Shown here piece by piece: positions 5,664 through 6,498 of a stretch of 6,498 nucleotides of DNA. The stretch is from Lysobacteraceae bacterium (GTDB lineage Bacteria > Pseudomonadota > Gammaproteobacteria > Xanthomonadales > Xanthomonadaceae). A program made the position numbers and the translations under genes. Within the stretch, counting starts at the first letter, position 1. The number at the start of each line of letters is the position of its first letter. The stretch spans positions 1 through 6,498 of the forward strand of contig JAIXTZ010000292.1 of NCBI GenBank assembly GCA_027483745.1, written 5' to 3'. The notes under the pieces were generated by a model. It had not been told where the DNA came from. It searched no databases and worked only from the letters and a program-made list of their open reading frames with translations.

Positions 5664-5710
5664 CCGCAGCGGCATCCCGTCGGCCTCGTCCCCGGCGGGA
5701 TGCCCTGCGG
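5664..5710. terminator. Strong hairpin between convergent genes, probable bidirectional terminator
   Basis: CCGCAG (5664-5669) pairs with CTGCGG (5705-5710). After a bulged C5670, GGCATCCCG (5671-5679) pairs with CGGGATGCC (5696-5704). T5680-G5683 then pairs with C5692-G5695, including one T-G wobble. The result is about 19 bp of stem around an 8-nt loop. It begins 33 bp after the small gene's stop and ends one base before the stop codon of the convergent kinase gene, which suits a shared terminator. Neither side carries a T tract, so it may instead protect 3' ends or act with Rho. Confidence 0.6.
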
Positions 5711-5711
5711 A

Positions 5712-6497
5712 TCAGGATTCCGCACCGCTTGCGCGCCCGATGACGCGCCGCTGGGCATCCACGAACACGGTCCAGTCCGCGATGCCGGGCAAGGTCGCCA
5801 AGGCTTGGCGTGACACCCGCTCGAAGAACAGCACGAAGCGCTCGATCTCGGCCTGCGTCATCGTGCGCCGGCCCGGGTTCGCGGCTGCCAGCGTCAGTTC
5901 CTGCTGCCAGCGCCACTCCGGCACCTGCTCGAAACCCGGCCCCTGCAAAAACAGCAGCGCGCCCAGCTCGGCCCACAGCGGCGCATAGCCGGCCAGCGCC
6001 GCATTGCACGAGCGCCGCCACGTGCCATCCGCGTCTTCGTCGCGCTCCAGCGCATTGATGGGCGCGGCCAGATCGGCCTCGGCCTGCGGCGGCACCTTGT
6101 GGAACCAGCCCTCGAACAGCACGAGGTCCGGCACGCCGTCGATCCGCGCCCACTCGGCTTCGGGCAATCGCCGGTCGCTGATCTTGTCGAACGCCGGCAG
6201 CCGCGCGCGGCCCGCGCGCAGCGCGTCGAAGGTGGCGCGCCCGAGGGCGAGATCGTGCGAACCCGGCGCGCCGCGCGTCGCCAGCAGCGGGTGCACCTCG
6301 CGTCCGAGCCGCTGGCGTTCCGGCTGGTCGAGGTAGAGGTCGTCGATCGACAGCACCACCGCGCGCAAGCCACGAGCCTCGGCCAATGCCGCCACCTGCG
6401 CCGACAGCGTCGATTTCCCCGTGCCCTGCAGGCCGGTGATGCCGAACACGCGGCAGGGGCCGGGCAAGGCCAGCGCGTGCTCGAGGACCGTCGCCAC
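5712..6497 (-). CDS. D-glycerate 3-kinase-type P-loop kinase (5' end may be incomplete)
   Basis: This P-loop kinase resembles plant-type glycerate kinase (GLYK), which phosphorylates D-glycerate to 3-phosphoglycerate with ATP. The Walker A motif GLQGTGKST is at about 22-30. VVLSIDDLYLDQPER (46-60) carries the kinase acidic pair. HPLLATRGAPGSHD (68-81) is the family's RGxPGxHD motif. PAFDKISDRRLPE (100-112), LVLFEGWF (124-131) and the C-terminal MTQAEIERFVLFFERVSRQAL complete the fold. The first possible start inside the window is GTG at 6497, one base from the edge. It would give 261 residues, with only about 20 before Walker A. A start further upstream, outside the window, is quite possible. 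The stop lies one base from the hairpin that separates it from the lexA block. The general family is well supported; glycerate as substrate rests on recalled motif similarity and could be wrong within this group of kinases. Confidence 0.83.
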   Translation of the reverse strand: MATVLEHALALPGPCRVFGITGLQGTGKSTLSAQVAALAEARGLRAVVLSIDDLYLDQPERQRLGREVHPLLATRGAPGSHDLALGRATFDALRAGRARLPAFDKISDRRLPEAEWARIDGVPDLVLFEGWFHKVPPQAEADLAAPINALERDEDADGTWRRSCNAALAGYAPLWAELGALLFLQGPGFEQVPEWRWQQELTLAAANPGRRTMTQAEIERFVLFFERVSRQALATLPGIADWTVFVDAQRRVIGRASGAES

Positions 6498-6498
6498 G

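Overview
The window is GC-rich throughout (visibly near 70%) and densely coded, with short gaps. Gene content and style point to a gammaproteobacterium, most likely of the Xanthomonadales/Lysobacteraceae: a TonB energy transducer, an SLC45-type sugar symporter, a LexA with a long linker, and NlpE-like and DUF3313-like lipoproteins. The taxonomic placement is inference. I see no mobile element, CRISPR array, tRNA, rRNA or phage gene.

Left block (1-2938, minus strand, read right to left). Four genes probably form one transcript: an NlpE-like lipoprotein, a GFA/CENP-V-fold zinc protein that overlaps it by 4 nt (ATGA), a 12-helix SLC45/GPH-type transporter, and a BtuF-like cobalamin-binding protein that runs off the window edge. 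The BtuF-like gene lies in the same frame as the transporter, separated from it by one TGA and four codons. That arrangement rules out an upstream start and a classical signal peptide.

Middle block (3012-4473). A TonB energy transducer on the plus strand is divergent from the NlpE-like gene, with 73 bp between them. It converges on a minus-strand DUF3313-like lipoprotein, and their 3' ends overlap by 14 bp.

Right block (4474-6498). A 217-bp divergent intergenic region leads into lexA. A perfect 12-bp palindrome ends two bases before the lexA ATG and is a candidate operator. lexA is followed not by recA but by a 69-residue two-helix membrane protein with a good ribosome binding site. A strong hairpin then separates this pair from a convergent gene for a D-glycerate 3-kinase-type P-loop kinase, which reaches the right edge.

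Most of the window is ordinary chromosomal housekeeping. The least explained part is the lexA locus: a palindrome abutting the start, no Shine-Dalgarno, an altered DNA-recognition helix, and an uncharacterised small membrane protein as downstream partner.
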